From positions 14,727-78,726 of the forward strand of contig CAWVWF010000001.1 of NCBI GenBank assembly GCA_963933885.1: a stretch of DNA of 64,000 nucleotides. The letters are read 5' to 3'. The notes beneath the pieces are model-generated. The model was not told where the DNA came from, did no database searches, and saw only the letters and a program-made list of their open reading frames with translations. The translations under genes and the position numbers were made by a program. Shown here piece by piece: positions 33,877 through 41,705 of this stretch (positions within the stretch are counted from its first letter, which is position 1; every line of letters begins with the position of its first letter). Source of the DNA: CAWVWF01 sp963933885 (GTDB lineage Bacteria; Bacteroidota; Bacteroidia; Flavobacteriales_C; GCA-002722245).

Positions 33877-33915
33877 AGAAATCTATTTGGATGGTTTTAC
33901 AACAATAAGCAAAAA

Positions 33916-35289
33916 TTAAATAGGCGCAACAAAATTTAAATAAAATCCTGCCAACCCATCTTTGTTAATCGACACTTCCGTTCGAATTACCATATCATAA
34001 TAAGAAACCCAATCAAAACCTGTCCCGACTCCCCAAAGTAATTTATTATTTAAAGAATTTCCACTATTTTTTTGATGCACATATCCAAAATCTGAATAAA
34101 TATTCCAATACATAGCAAAGTGGGCTTTACTAAACTTCTTCCATTTCCGTATTAACGGTAATGTGAATTCCTTTGGTGCCACAAGTTGAAACTTATAATT
34201 TGTTTTTGCCAAAAATGAAGCTTGTCCAAAAACTACATATGGCTCGTAACCTCTTACATATTCATGGAATCCGAGTCCTGATTGAAAACGAAAAGGAATA
34301 TCTTTTTGAGTAAAAACATTCATGTAAGCTCCTCCGGCTACAAAATGCCGCTTTTTAAGATGCTTATATAATCTGAAATTAGATGTAACCCGTGTTACAA
34401 ACAAATCTGATTTATCAATACTCCCTAATCCAAACTGACGTACGCGAAAATCGAAAAAATGTCCTGTTAGAGGGTAGTTTTTACTAAACCTTTTATCAAT
34501 TTTACACCAATACATTAAGGCTATATATTTTAAAGATCCATCAGTATTTCCAAAATATGCTACGCTATTATCATTTAATTCATGCGCACTAGATAGATCC
34601 TTAAATTCGATTGCAAAAGTTTGTAAATTATAAAACCCAGACCTTAATGTGAATTCAACCAATGCACTAAATTCATTAAAAATAATATCTGAATCATTTT
34701 TAATGTAATTCATTTCATTATTTTCCACCCCAGAAAAAATTTCATTTTGAGTTCCATAACTTGCCCCAATCTTCAATCCTCCACGTTGATTTTTTGTTAA
34801 ATACGGTATTTGATATTTAAATCCTATTTTTTTTGTAAACCCATAATAGAATTGACCTTGAAGGGTTTGATTTAAACCTAAAAAGTTATTCCTGTTTACA
34901 ATTAATCCATATTCAATCCGAGAAAAGTTTTTGGTTTTCCACCACTCCGAAAAGTTTCTGTCTTGAAATTTTATAACAACCTGAGGCCACAAGTACCACC
35001 GTTCTTGTAATTTAATTCTTGCAACCCACATTCCAAGAGTATCAACAAATACTACTTTTGTAAAGTTAAATAGAGATGTGTTTAGCAAGTTGTTTTCCGC
35101 ATCAGATACATATTTAGCAGTATCAGAAAACAGTATTGTATCTTGAACTGAAAAGGATACTTCCCTTAGAATAATTCGTTTCTTGGTTGTTTTATTTCCT
35201 GAGATTTCAATCTTTGATAAAACAAAAGAATCTTGCCCGATTACATTAAAGGATAAAAAAACAACTATTAAAACGAGTATACCTCGCAC
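33916..35289 (-). CDS. Omp85-type outer-membrane protein with one POTRA-like domain
   Basis: 457 aa from GTG 35289, 2 nt after the CBS gene's TAG. A signal peptide (about 1-18) is followed by one POTRA-like unit (VLSKIEISGNKTTKKRIILREVSF, residues about 22-105) and then a C-terminal barrel (LWPQVVIKFQDRNFSEWW ... YVRGYEPYVVFGQASFLAKTNY ... GFYLNFVAPI) with an RGYE motif where BamA has RGF. The length and single POTRA distinguish it from BamA and resemble short surface-antigen/FhaC-like barrels. The substrate is unknown; it may assist insertion or export of an outer-membrane component made by its neighbours. Confidence 0.75.
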   Translation of the reverse strand: MRGILVLIVVFLSFNVIGQDSFVLSKIEISGNKTTKKRIILREVSFSVQDTILFSDTAKYVSDAENNLLNTSLFNFTKVVFVDTLGMWVARIKLQERWYLWPQVVIKFQDRNFSEWWKTKNFSRIEYGLIVNRNNFLGLNQTLQGQFYYGFTKKIGFKYQIPYLTKNQRGGLKIGASYGTQNEIFSGVENNEMNYIKNDSDIIFNEFSALVEFTLRSGFYNLQTFAIEFKDLSSAHELNDNSVAYFGNTDGSLKYIALMYWCKIDKRFSKNYPLTGHFFDFRVRQFGLGSIDKSDLFVTRVTSNFRLYKHLKKRHFVAGGAYMNVFTQKDIPFRFQSGLGFHEYVRGYEPYVVFGQASFLAKTNYKFQLVAPKEFTLPLIRKWKKFSKAHFAMYWNIYSDFGYVHQKNSGNSLNNKLLWGVGTGFDWVSYYDMVIRTEVSINKDGLAGFYLNFVAPI

Positions 35290-35291
35290 AA

Positions 35292-35954
35292 CTAGATATT
35301 TAAATACTTCATAAATTGATCATAGCGACGTTCTAAATCTTCATCGTGTATACTTTGATGAAACGATGCCTTCACTTCGTAATCATATCTATTAAAAGCT
35401 GCAATTATAGAAGTTAAATCAGACTTATTTGTTTTAACAATTAGTTCAATTTTTAATGAATCTTCTTGAGCTGAAATATATGATGATAAAATTTTCGCAT
35501 TATCATCTTCAATAATATGTGCAACTTGAGCCAAAGAATAATCTCTAGCATTTAGTGCTAAAATAATAATACCTCCTGCGACATTTGCATTTGTGATTTT
35601 TGTAAATTCACTTGCCAAATCTTGAATTGAAATTACGCCTAGATATTGTTCTTTAACATCCAATACAGGAACAACACTTAAATTGAATTCACTAATTAAT
35701 GCAATGATTTCATAAGAATGACTAAATCCATTAACATATGGTCTAGTTAAATTTGGCTTTGTTTCGTTTAAAGGAAGAGAATCATCATCCAAATCATAAA
35801 TCTCATTATCAGAAATCAAACCGCGATATTCTCCAGCCTCAACGACTGCAAGATGTGAAACACGATTTTCATCCATAATTTCCAATGCTTTCGAACCAGA
35901 ATCGGTACAAGAGATTGATGGAATATGAAGTGATATTATTTCTTTCGCTATCAA
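35292..35954 (-). CDS. CBS-domain pair protein
   Basis: About 220 aa if started at TTG 35954 (IAKEIISLHIPSI, the usual start of this Bacteroidota family). The frame is open to TTG 35999, but that codon is inside a perfect -7 element (35997-36004), so it cannot be translated. Two CBS motifs follow (SKALEIMDENRVSHLAVVEAGEYRGLIS and LISEFNLSVVPVLDVKEQYLGVISIQDL), then an ACT-like tail (about 140-215). CBS pairs bind adenine nucleotides; the partner is unknown. First gene of the cluster that leads to nadK. The start codon is a judgement, since no ATG is available. Confidence 0.82.
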   Translation of the reverse strand: MIAKEIISLHIPSISCTDSGSKALEIMDENRVSHLAVVEAGEYRGLISDNEIYDLDDDSLPLNETKPNLTRPYVNGFSHSYEIIALISEFNLSVVPVLDVKEQYLGVISIQDLASEFTKITNANVAGGIIILALNARDYSLAQVAHIIEDDNAKILSSYISAQEDSLKIELIVKTNKSDLTSIIAAFNRYDYEVKASFHQSIHDEDLERRYDQFMKYLNI

Positions 35955-35996
35955 TTTAAATTTCGTTAAATGATTTTTATAAAACTTTACGCTATT

Positions 35997-36021
35997 CAAA
36001 AGTAGTATTTTTTTAGCTTTG
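35997..36021. promoter_or_regulatory. Back-to-back -7 elements for the CBS gene and pdxJ
   Basis: CAAAAGTA (35997-36004; minus TACTTTTG) and TAGCTTTG (36014-36021; plus) are perfect -7 boxes only 9 bp apart and pointing away from each other. Two polymerases could not bind at once, so the two operons may compete. No clear -33 boxes are seen. Confidence 0.55.
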
Positions 36022-36045
36022 CATCATTATTTTAATAGATTATCA

Positions 36046-36768
36046 ATGACTGTACTTAGCGTTAATATTAATAAAATTGCAACTCTTAGAAATTCTAGAG
36101 GAGGAGATACACCTAATTTAATTGAGGTTGCATTAGATTGTGAGCGCTTTGGTGCTCAAGGGATCACTGTTCACCCTCGCCCAGATGAACGTCACATTAA
36201 ATATCAAGATGTTAAGGAATTAAAACCTCTTTTAACAACTGAATTTAATATTGAAGGCTATCCAAACAAAGGTTTTAATGAGTTGGTTATTGCAAATAAA
36301 CCTGCTCAAGTAACACTCGTTCCTGACCCGCCAAATGCAATTACAAGTAATGCAGGTTGGGATGTCCAATCGAATTTTGAATTTTTATCAAATACAGTGA
36401 AGGCTTTTCAAGCAGAAGGCATTAGAGTTTCGTTGTTTGTTGAAACTGATAAGACTCAAATTGAATGGGCAAAGAAAACGGGAGCTGAGCGTATTGAATT
36501 ATATACAGAAGATTACGCTAAGAATTTCACAATCGACAAGTTCAGTGCAATTGCTCCATATAAGGAAGCAGCTGAATATGCACATGAAATTGGATTAGAA
36601 ATAAATGCTGGACATGATTTGAATCTTGAAAACTTAAACTTTTTCGCAAAAGAAATTCCATTTTTGAAAGAAGTATCCATTGGTCATGCACTTATTGCAG
36701 ATGCTTTATACTTAGGATTGGAAAATACAGTTCAATTATATCGTCGTGCTTTAAATACTGAAGAATGA
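36046..36768 (+). CDS. pdxJ: Pyridoxine 5'-phosphate synthase
   Basis: 240 aa from ATG 36046. Condenses 1-deoxyxylulose 5-phosphate with 3-amino-2-oxopropyl phosphate to pyridoxine 5'-phosphate. The family start [30 protein letters not shown] and the final [15 protein letters not shown] are conserved. A TTG at 36019 extends the frame but lies in the -7 promoter box. Its end overlaps the next start by 4 nt (ATGA). Confidence 0.96.
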   Translation: MTVLSVNINKIATLRNSRGGDTPNLIEVALDCERFGAQGITVHPRPDERHIKYQDVKELKPLLTTEFNIEGYPNKGFNELVIANKPAQVTLVPDPPNAITSNAGWDVQSNFEFLSNTVKAFQAEGIRVSLFVETDKTQIEWAKKTGAERIELYTEDYAKNFTIDKFSAIAPYKEAAEYAHEIGLEINAGHDLNLENLNFFAKEIPFLKEVSIGHALIADALYLGLENTVQLYRRALNTEE

Positions 36769-37529
36769 GTTTGAATTATAAAAAATACGGAGAAGGAAGT
36801 ACAACTTTAATCATATTACATGGTTTGTTTGGTTCGTTAGATAACTGGCAAACCCTAGGGAAAAGGTTTGGAGAACACTTTACAACTTATATCATTGATC
36901 AAAGAAACCATGGAAAGTCACCTCATCTTGACACACACAATTATCAAGAAATGGCTAATGATTTAAATGAATTGATGGATGAGCTTAATGTTGAGGACGC
37001 GTATATCATTGGTCATTCTATGGGCGGAAAAACTGCGATGCAATTCTCAATTGAGCAACCTCATCGCGTACGAAAAATGATAATTGTTGACATTGCTCCT
37101 AAATATTATGCTCCACATCACCAGGATATAATTGGCGCATTAGAATCTATTGATTTTAATATAGATAACGACAGGAAATTAGTTCAGGAAAAAATTGCTC
37201 AGAAAATAAACAACCCAGGTGTAATCCAATTCTTAATGAAGGGATTAACATGGGTAACAAAAGAACAACTTGGATGGAAATTCAATTTGAAAGTTTTAAG
37301 TGAGCAAATTGAAAACATAGGTGAAGAACTTACAGGCCATGCTTATTTCACTAATCCTACTTTATTTATAAGAGGAGAAAAATCAGATTATATAACAGAT
37401 GATGATCTTGACATCATTGAAGAAGCCTTCCCTATGGCTCAGCATGTAACAATTGAAAACGCTGGGCATTGGTTACACGCTGAAAATCCAAATCAATTTT
37501 TTGATGAAGTAATAACATTTTTAAAATAG
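36765..37529 (+). CDS. Alpha/beta-fold hydrolase (YbfF-like)
   Basis: 254 aa. Oxyanion region [10 protein letters not shown], nucleophile elbow GHSMGG (Ser85) and C-terminal catalytic His in [11 protein letters not shown] give a complete serine hydrolase triad with a short cap. The family is related to the YbfF esterases and MenH-like enzymes; the substrate is unknown. Translationally coupled to pdxJ by a 4-nt overlap, as is common in this phylum. Confidence 0.88.
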   Translation: MSLNYKKYGEGSTTLIILHGLFGSLDNWQTLGKRFGEHFTTYIIDQRNHGKSPHLDTHNYQEMANDLNELMDELNVEDAYIIGHSMGGKTAMQFSIEQPHRVRKMIIVDIAPKYYAPHHQDIIGALESIDFNIDNDRKLVQEKIAQKINNPGVIQFLMKGLTWVTKEQLGWKFNLKVLSEQIENIGEELTGHAYFTNPTLFIRGEKSDYITDDDLDIIEEAFPMAQHVTIENAGHWLHAENPNQFFDEVITFLK

Positions 37530-37572
37530 CATGGGATAATTGCGGAAGTTCCTTAACTTCATGCTTCGAAAT

Positions 37573-38298
37573 ATGTCTGACACTTTAATCATCATACCAA
37601 CTTATAATGAAATCGAGAATATCGAGGATATTCTTCGTATCGTATTTTCATTAGATAAAGAATATCATGTTCTTATTGTTGATGATGGTTCACCTGATGG
37701 GACTGCCGATGCTGTTAAAAAGTTGCAAACTGAGTTTACTGGAAAACTTCATATAGAAGAAAGAAAAGGAAAACTTGGATTAGGGACTGCTTATATTCAT
37801 GGTTTTAAATGGGCATTAGCTCGAGAATATGATTTTATTATTGAAATGGATGCAGATTTTTCTCATCCTCCAACTTCATTAATTGATTTATATAATGCTT
37901 GTAAAATTGAAGGTGGTGATCTTGCCGTTGGATCAAGATATGTTAGTGGAGTAAACGTTGTGAATTGGCCAATGAGTCGTGTTTTAATGAGTTATTTCGC
38001 CTCTATGTATGTTCGATGGGTAACACGGATGAATGTTAGAGACACAACTGCTGGGTTTGTATGTTACCACAGAAGAGTTTTAGAAAGAATAAACTTAGAC
38101 AATATTAATTTTGTTGGTTATGCATTTCAAATTGAGATGAAGTTCACGTCATGGAAATTAGGTTTTGAGATTAAAGAAGTTCCAATCATTTTTACAGATC
38201 GTAAAAAAGGACAATCAAAAATGAGTTCCTCTATTTTTAAAGAAGCCATTTTCGGTGTTCTATTCATGAAAATAAAATCATGGTTTAGAAAGTATTAA
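37573..38298 (+). CDS. Polyprenol monophosphomannose synthase-like GT2
   Basis: 241 aa from ATG 37573 (MSDTLIIIPTYNE); the frame extends to TTG 37540 and ATG 37561, but homologues begin near this Met. Family GT2 of the dolichol-phosphate mannose synthase type: DDGSPDGTAD, the metal-binding DAD in EMDADFSHPP, and GSRYVSG. It would transfer a hexose from a nucleotide sugar to a polyprenyl phosphate at the membrane, for glycan building. It has no membrane-anchor tail, unlike longer versions. Follows the hydrolase by about 43 nt, same operon. Confidence 0.88.
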   Translation: MSDTLIIIPTYNEIENIEDILRIVFSLDKEYHVLIVDDGSPDGTADAVKKLQTEFTGKLHIEERKGKLGLGTAYIHGFKWALAREYDFIIEMDADFSHPPTSLIDLYNACKIEGGDLAVGSRYVSGVNVVNWPMSRVLMSYFASMYVRWVTRMNVRDTTAGFVCYHRRVLERINLDNINFVGYAFQIEMKFTSWKLGFEIKEVPIIFTDRKKGQSKMSSSIFKEAIFGVLFMKIKSWFRKY

Positions 38299-38373
38299 GA
38301 AACTTTCGATTAGACTTATTACAAATTTCACGGTACGCAAATAAATGTACAAGCTATTCCATAGCTTTATAAG

Positions 38374-39135
38374 ATGAAAAAAATATTACTGGGATTTAGT
38401 TTAATGTTAACAAGTGCTGTTTTTGCAGATAGCAATGATAATTTTAATATTGTAAAAACAAATCAAACTGTAACGATCGATGGTAATTTAAATGAATGGG
38501 GAGCAATTCCTAAAACTTCTAGTTTTTCGAACCACTCAACGGGAGCGAAAGGTACCGCAGGAGTATTCGCTCAAATGATGTGGGATGATAATAATTTATA
38601 CATTGCTTTCACTGTTACAGATTCAGACATTACTGCTAATCACGTTAACCAAGATGATAATCTATTCGATAATGATGATCTAGTTGAAATGTTTTTTGAT
38701 TTTGATGGGACTGGAAAAAATTATTTAGAATTAGGTGTTTCTGCAACAGGTGTAAACTACGATTTTAATATAACCTGTCCCGGAACAGGTGGTTGTGGTT
38801 CATGGAATTCAGATGGTATTTGGGATATTACTGGTTTAGATTCTAAAACTATCTTCAATGGAACTATTAATAATAATTCGGATGTAGACACCGGTTATAC
38901 AGTAGAGATAAAAATACCTTTAAGTAGTTTATCTAATATGATCGGAGGAAATTATACTACAGTACAAGAAGGGACTACTTGGAGAGGAAACCTTTTCACA
39001 ATTAATTATGATACAGGAGCTGGGAAACTTGCTGGAACTGATTTTCTTTCATGGAGTAATGTAGGGTCTCATGGGTTTCATCAACCTCCTCAATTTGCAA
39101 CTTTTACATTCGGTGCATTATCAGTTGGGAATTAA
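38374..39135 (+). CDS. Secreted CBM9-type sugar-binding protein (probably truncated)
   Basis: 253 aa, signal peptide MKKILLGFSLMLTSAVFA. Residues about 25-245 form a CBM9-like beta-sandwich: TIDGNLNEWG, MMWDDNNLYIAFTVTDSDI, DLVEMFFDFDG and GYTVEIKIPLSSL are the usual family blocks. Such domains bind sugar chain ends or serve as heme/sugar-binding DOMON relatives. There is no enzyme domain. The frame ends in TAA-TAG, but in the same frame immediately after the stops a T9SS-like tail is still readable (39139-39291), so the normal protein was probably longer. Confidence 0.82.
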   Translation: MKKILLGFSLMLTSAVFADSNDNFNIVKTNQTVTIDGNLNEWGAIPKTSSFSNHSTGAKGTAGVFAQMMWDDNNLYIAFTVTDSDITANHVNQDDNLFDNDDLVEMFFDFDGTGKNYLELGVSATGVNYDFNITCPGTGGCGSWNSDGIWDITGLDSKTIFNGTINNNSDVDTGYTVEIKIPLSSLSNMIGGNYTTVQEGTTWRGNLFTINYDTGAGKLAGTDFLSWSNVGSHGFHQPPQFATFTFGALSVGN

Positions 39136-39138
39136 TAG

Positions 39139-39291
39139 GTTACCAACCCTAACATAGCAGTTCAAAAGTTAAGTGAGTACAATTATCAAATCACTTCAAA
39201 TGAAGCTTTTTCAACAAGAGTGTTTAACACTTTAGGAAACGTGATTTTCTTGAAACAATTCAGAAGTATGTCAAAACTGTTGAGAAGATAA
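39139..39291 (+). pseudogene. In-frame remnant of a T9SS-like tail
   Basis: Directly after the TAA-TAG of the CBM9 gene and in the same frame, 50 codons are open. They read VTNPN..., then FSTRVFNTLGNVIFLKQF, which matches the core of a T9SS type A domain (vYNtLGqvv). After that the match breaks down and the frame stops at 39289-39291. There is no start codon or ribosome site of its own. Loss of the tail would abolish T9SS export of the CBM9 protein. Confidence 0.55.
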
Positions 39292-39298
39292 TTAACAA

Positions 39299-39332
39299 TA
39301 CACGTATCACAATTAAATAAGTGATACGTGTA
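39299..39332. terminator. Bidirectional 12-bp hairpin between convergent genes
   Basis: TACACGTATCAC (39299-39310) and GTGATACGTGTA (39321-39332) form a perfect 12-bp stem with a 10-nt loop. It lies between the ends of the CBM9 gene and the response regulator gene. U-runs are weak on both sides. Confidence 0.6.
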
Positions 39333-39339
39333 ATATTTC

Positions 39340-40035
39340 TTAAGCAGTTAAAAGCTTAAAACCTCTACCGTGCATATTCACGATTTCTAATTTAGGATCT
39401 GCTTTCAAATATTTTCTGAGTTTTGTAATATAAACATCCATAGATCTAGCATTAAAATAGCTATCATCTTTCCAGATCTTATTTAATGCTACAGAACGTT
39501 CAAGTACATTATTAGAGTTCTCACAAAGTAACTTTAACAAATCAGCTTCTTTACTAGTTAACTTTTGATCAGCTCCTACGCCAGATAATACACGGCGATC
39601 ATAATCAAATTTCAAATCTCCAACTTCAAAATTCCTTACATCAACTTGAACACTTGGTGTTCCTTGAGTTCTTCTTAAAATTGCCTTAATTCTTAAAAGC
39701 AATTCTTCCATTGAAAAAGGTTTTGCAAGATAGTCATCTGCTCCACTTTGAAATCCTTCTATTTTATCTTCTTTTAATGATCTAGCTGACAAGAAGATTA
39801 TTGGTATATTTTTATCTGTATTTCTAATCTCTTTAGCCAATGTAAAACCATCTTTAATAGGCATCATTACATCTAGAGCGCAAATATCAAAAGTACCGGC
39901 AATAAAAGCTTTAAACCCCTTATCTCCATCTCTTTCCAACTGACAGTCGTATCCTTTAGCATTAAGGTATTCTTGTAATATCGATCCTAAATTTGGATCA
40001 TCTTCAACTAATAATACTCTTACTTTGTCGCTCAT
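39340..40035 (-). CDS. OmpR-family response regulator
   Basis: 231 aa. The receiver domain (1-120) has the acidic pair EDD (11-13), phosphoacceptor Asp55 in ALDVMMP and the K in YLAKPFS. The C-terminal winged helix (about 130-230) shows LTSKEADLLKLLCEN and RSMDVYITKLRKYL, typical OmpR/PhoB DNA-binding. It overlaps the histidine kinase gene by 4 nt. The pair resembles the Bacteroidota RprX/RprY system, but the assignment is only by general similarity. The target regulon is unknown. Confidence 0.93.
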   Translation of the reverse strand: MSDKVRVLLVEDDPNLGSILQEYLNAKGYDCQLERDGDKGFKAFIAGTFDICALDVMMPIKDGFTLAKEIRNTDKNIPIIFLSARSLKEDKIEGFQSGADDYLAKPFSMEELLLRIKAILRRTQGTPSVQVDVRNFEVGDLKFDYDRRVLSGVGADQKLTSKEADLLKLLCENSNNVLERSVALNKIWKDDSYFNARSMDVYITKLRKYLKADPKLEIVNMHGRGFKLLTA

Positions 40036-41591
40036 GATTTTAACTGATTAAATGGTATATAAAAACTAAATGTGGAACCTTTCCCAATACTACTGTTTAC
40101 TTTCACCGAACCTTCGTGTTTTTCAACAACAGCTTTAACGTAACTCAGTCCCAATCCAAATCCTTTCACATCGTGAACGTTTCCAGTTGGAACTCGGTAT
40201 AATTTATCAAATACTTTTACTAAATTTTCTTTTATAATTCCAATTCCCTCATCCTTAACATTAACCATGATTCCATTTCCTACATTATCAGAAGTTATTT
40301 CAAGTTTTGGTTGATTAGAAGAGTATTTAATTGCGTTGTCTATTAGGTTGCTGATAACATTGGTAATATGAATTTTATCAGCACTTACCATTACATTATG
40401 CGCTGTTAAATTTAAATTAATTGACCCTTCCCTGTTATCTAATCTTACTTTAGCTCTATCTACAACATTATAAATTACATCATGCAGATCAAGTTCAACT
40501 AGCTTCAATTTAAAATCTCCTTTATCAAGAACTGCACTTTGTAAAACATTTTCTACCAATGTCCCAAGTCGTTTATTCTCATCGTTAATAACATTTACAT
40601 AATGGGAAATTCGTTCTCCAGTTTTAGGTATGTCTTTATCATTTAAAACTTCACACGCTAAGGATATTGTTGATATTGGTGTTTTCAACTCATGCGTCAT
40701 ATTGTTAATGAAATCATTTTTAATTACAGCTACTTTCTTTTGTCTTACTACTGCTGCAAACGTTATCCAAAAGGTAATTACGATCGTAAGAATAAAAATC
40801 GATGAGAGTGAAATAACACCACTAATAGACTTTAATAAAAACCCTTTTTCTTTTGGGAAAATTAAACTGAATCTATCTTGATTGTAAAAGAAATCATTAG
40901 GGAACAGTCTGAAAACATAGGGTGAATTGAAGAAAAGTTCTTCGTTGATACCTTTTTCTTTTAACACCAAGTTGTTACCCCTGAAAATCCCCAAGTTAAA
41001 ACGCGTTGTAATCCCGTTGTGTTGAAGCTCTTCTTTTAAAATATTATTAAGTCTATGCGGATCAACCCTATCTACAACGGATTGAGGCTTTATATTTGTT
41101 AGATCTGCGATTAAATTATTAATGATTGCTGCCTTTGATCTAGAATTAAAAAATTCTTTTACTGTACCGCTAGTCTGTTTATTAAAAGATTCTTTTACGA
41201 TGTTTCCATGCTCATCTTTTAATGTCTGAGTCGTTTTCTTTATAATTCTTCCGTCTGAAGTTTCAAATACACTCTCTTGTCTCATTTCTAAGGCAAAATT
41301 CTTAGAATTAACATTTGTATCAATCCTAGTTTGAGTACTTATTGTGAAAGGACTATGAGATGGATTATAGTTATTTCTAATAGCAGAGCTTTGCTGAGAA
41401 TTTAATTTAGAAAGTTTTTCTATATGCTCCAATTTATAAACTGATGTACGCATAGAAGACAAAACATCAGCTCTGAACTGCTGCTCTTTAAGCGTTATCG
41501 CGCTTTTAAGCCAGTAACCTTGTACAACGATAATCCCCAGGAGAGCCCCTGTCATTACCATTACTAATATTTTTAAATGCTTTTCTTTCAC
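40032..41591 (-). CDS. Membrane sensor histidine kinase (RprX-like)
   Basis: 519 aa, starting at GTG 41591. TM1 is at about 8-28, a periplasmic sensor region of about 225 aa without recognised domain follows, and TM2 is at about 258-283. The HisKA motif NNMTHELKTPIS contains phospho-His300; the HATPase has SNLIDNAIKYS, DEGIGI and GFGLGLSYVK. It phosphorylates the regulator encoded next. A strong promoter (41598-41627) ends so close to the GTG that the mRNA may be almost leaderless. Divergent from the HAMP-GAF gene. Confidence 0.93.
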   Translation of the reverse strand: MKEKHLKILVMVMTGALLGIIVVQGYWLKSAITLKEQQFRADVLSSMRTSVYKLEHIEKLSKLNSQQSSAIRNNYNPSHSPFTISTQTRIDTNVNSKNFALEMRQESVFETSDGRIIKKTTQTLKDEHGNIVKESFNKQTSGTVKEFFNSRSKAAIINNLIADLTNIKPQSVVDRVDPHRLNNILKEELQHNGITTRFNLGIFRGNNLVLKEKGINEELFFNSPYVFRLFPNDFFYNQDRFSLIFPKEKGFLLKSISGVISLSSIFILTIVITFWITFAAVVRQKKVAVIKNDFINNMTHELKTPISTISLACEVLNDKDIPKTGERISHYVNVINDENKRLGTLVENVLQSAVLDKGDFKLKLVELDLHDVIYNVVDRAKVRLDNREGSINLNLTAHNVMVSADKIHITNVISNLIDNAIKYSSNQPKLEITSDNVGNGIMVNVKDEGIGIIKENLVKVFDKLYRVPTGNVHDVKGFGLGLSYVKAVVEKHEGSVKVNSSIGKGSTFSFYIPFNQLKS

Positions 41592-41597
41592 GAGCTA

Positions 41598-41627
41598 CAA
41601 AGATAGAAGTTAATTTATTTGTTCAAA
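41598..41627 (-). promoter_or_regulatory. Promoter of the histidine kinase operon
   Basis: Minus strand: TTTG (41627-41624), an 18-nt spacer, TATCTTTG (41605-41598). Both boxes are perfect. The expected transcription start is within a few bases of the GTG at 41591. Confidence 0.65.
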
Positions 41628-41705
41628 TAGGGTTAACCTTTTTTAACAACGACGCAACAATTTTACGAAATCTAAGTAGAAACCCTCGTATTTAATACCA
41701 TTCAA

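Noticed and set aside
39133..39138. Stop-codon read-through of the CBM9 gene
   Set aside because: Two consecutive stops (TAA, TAG) and decay of the tail further on favour a lost tail over programmed read-through.
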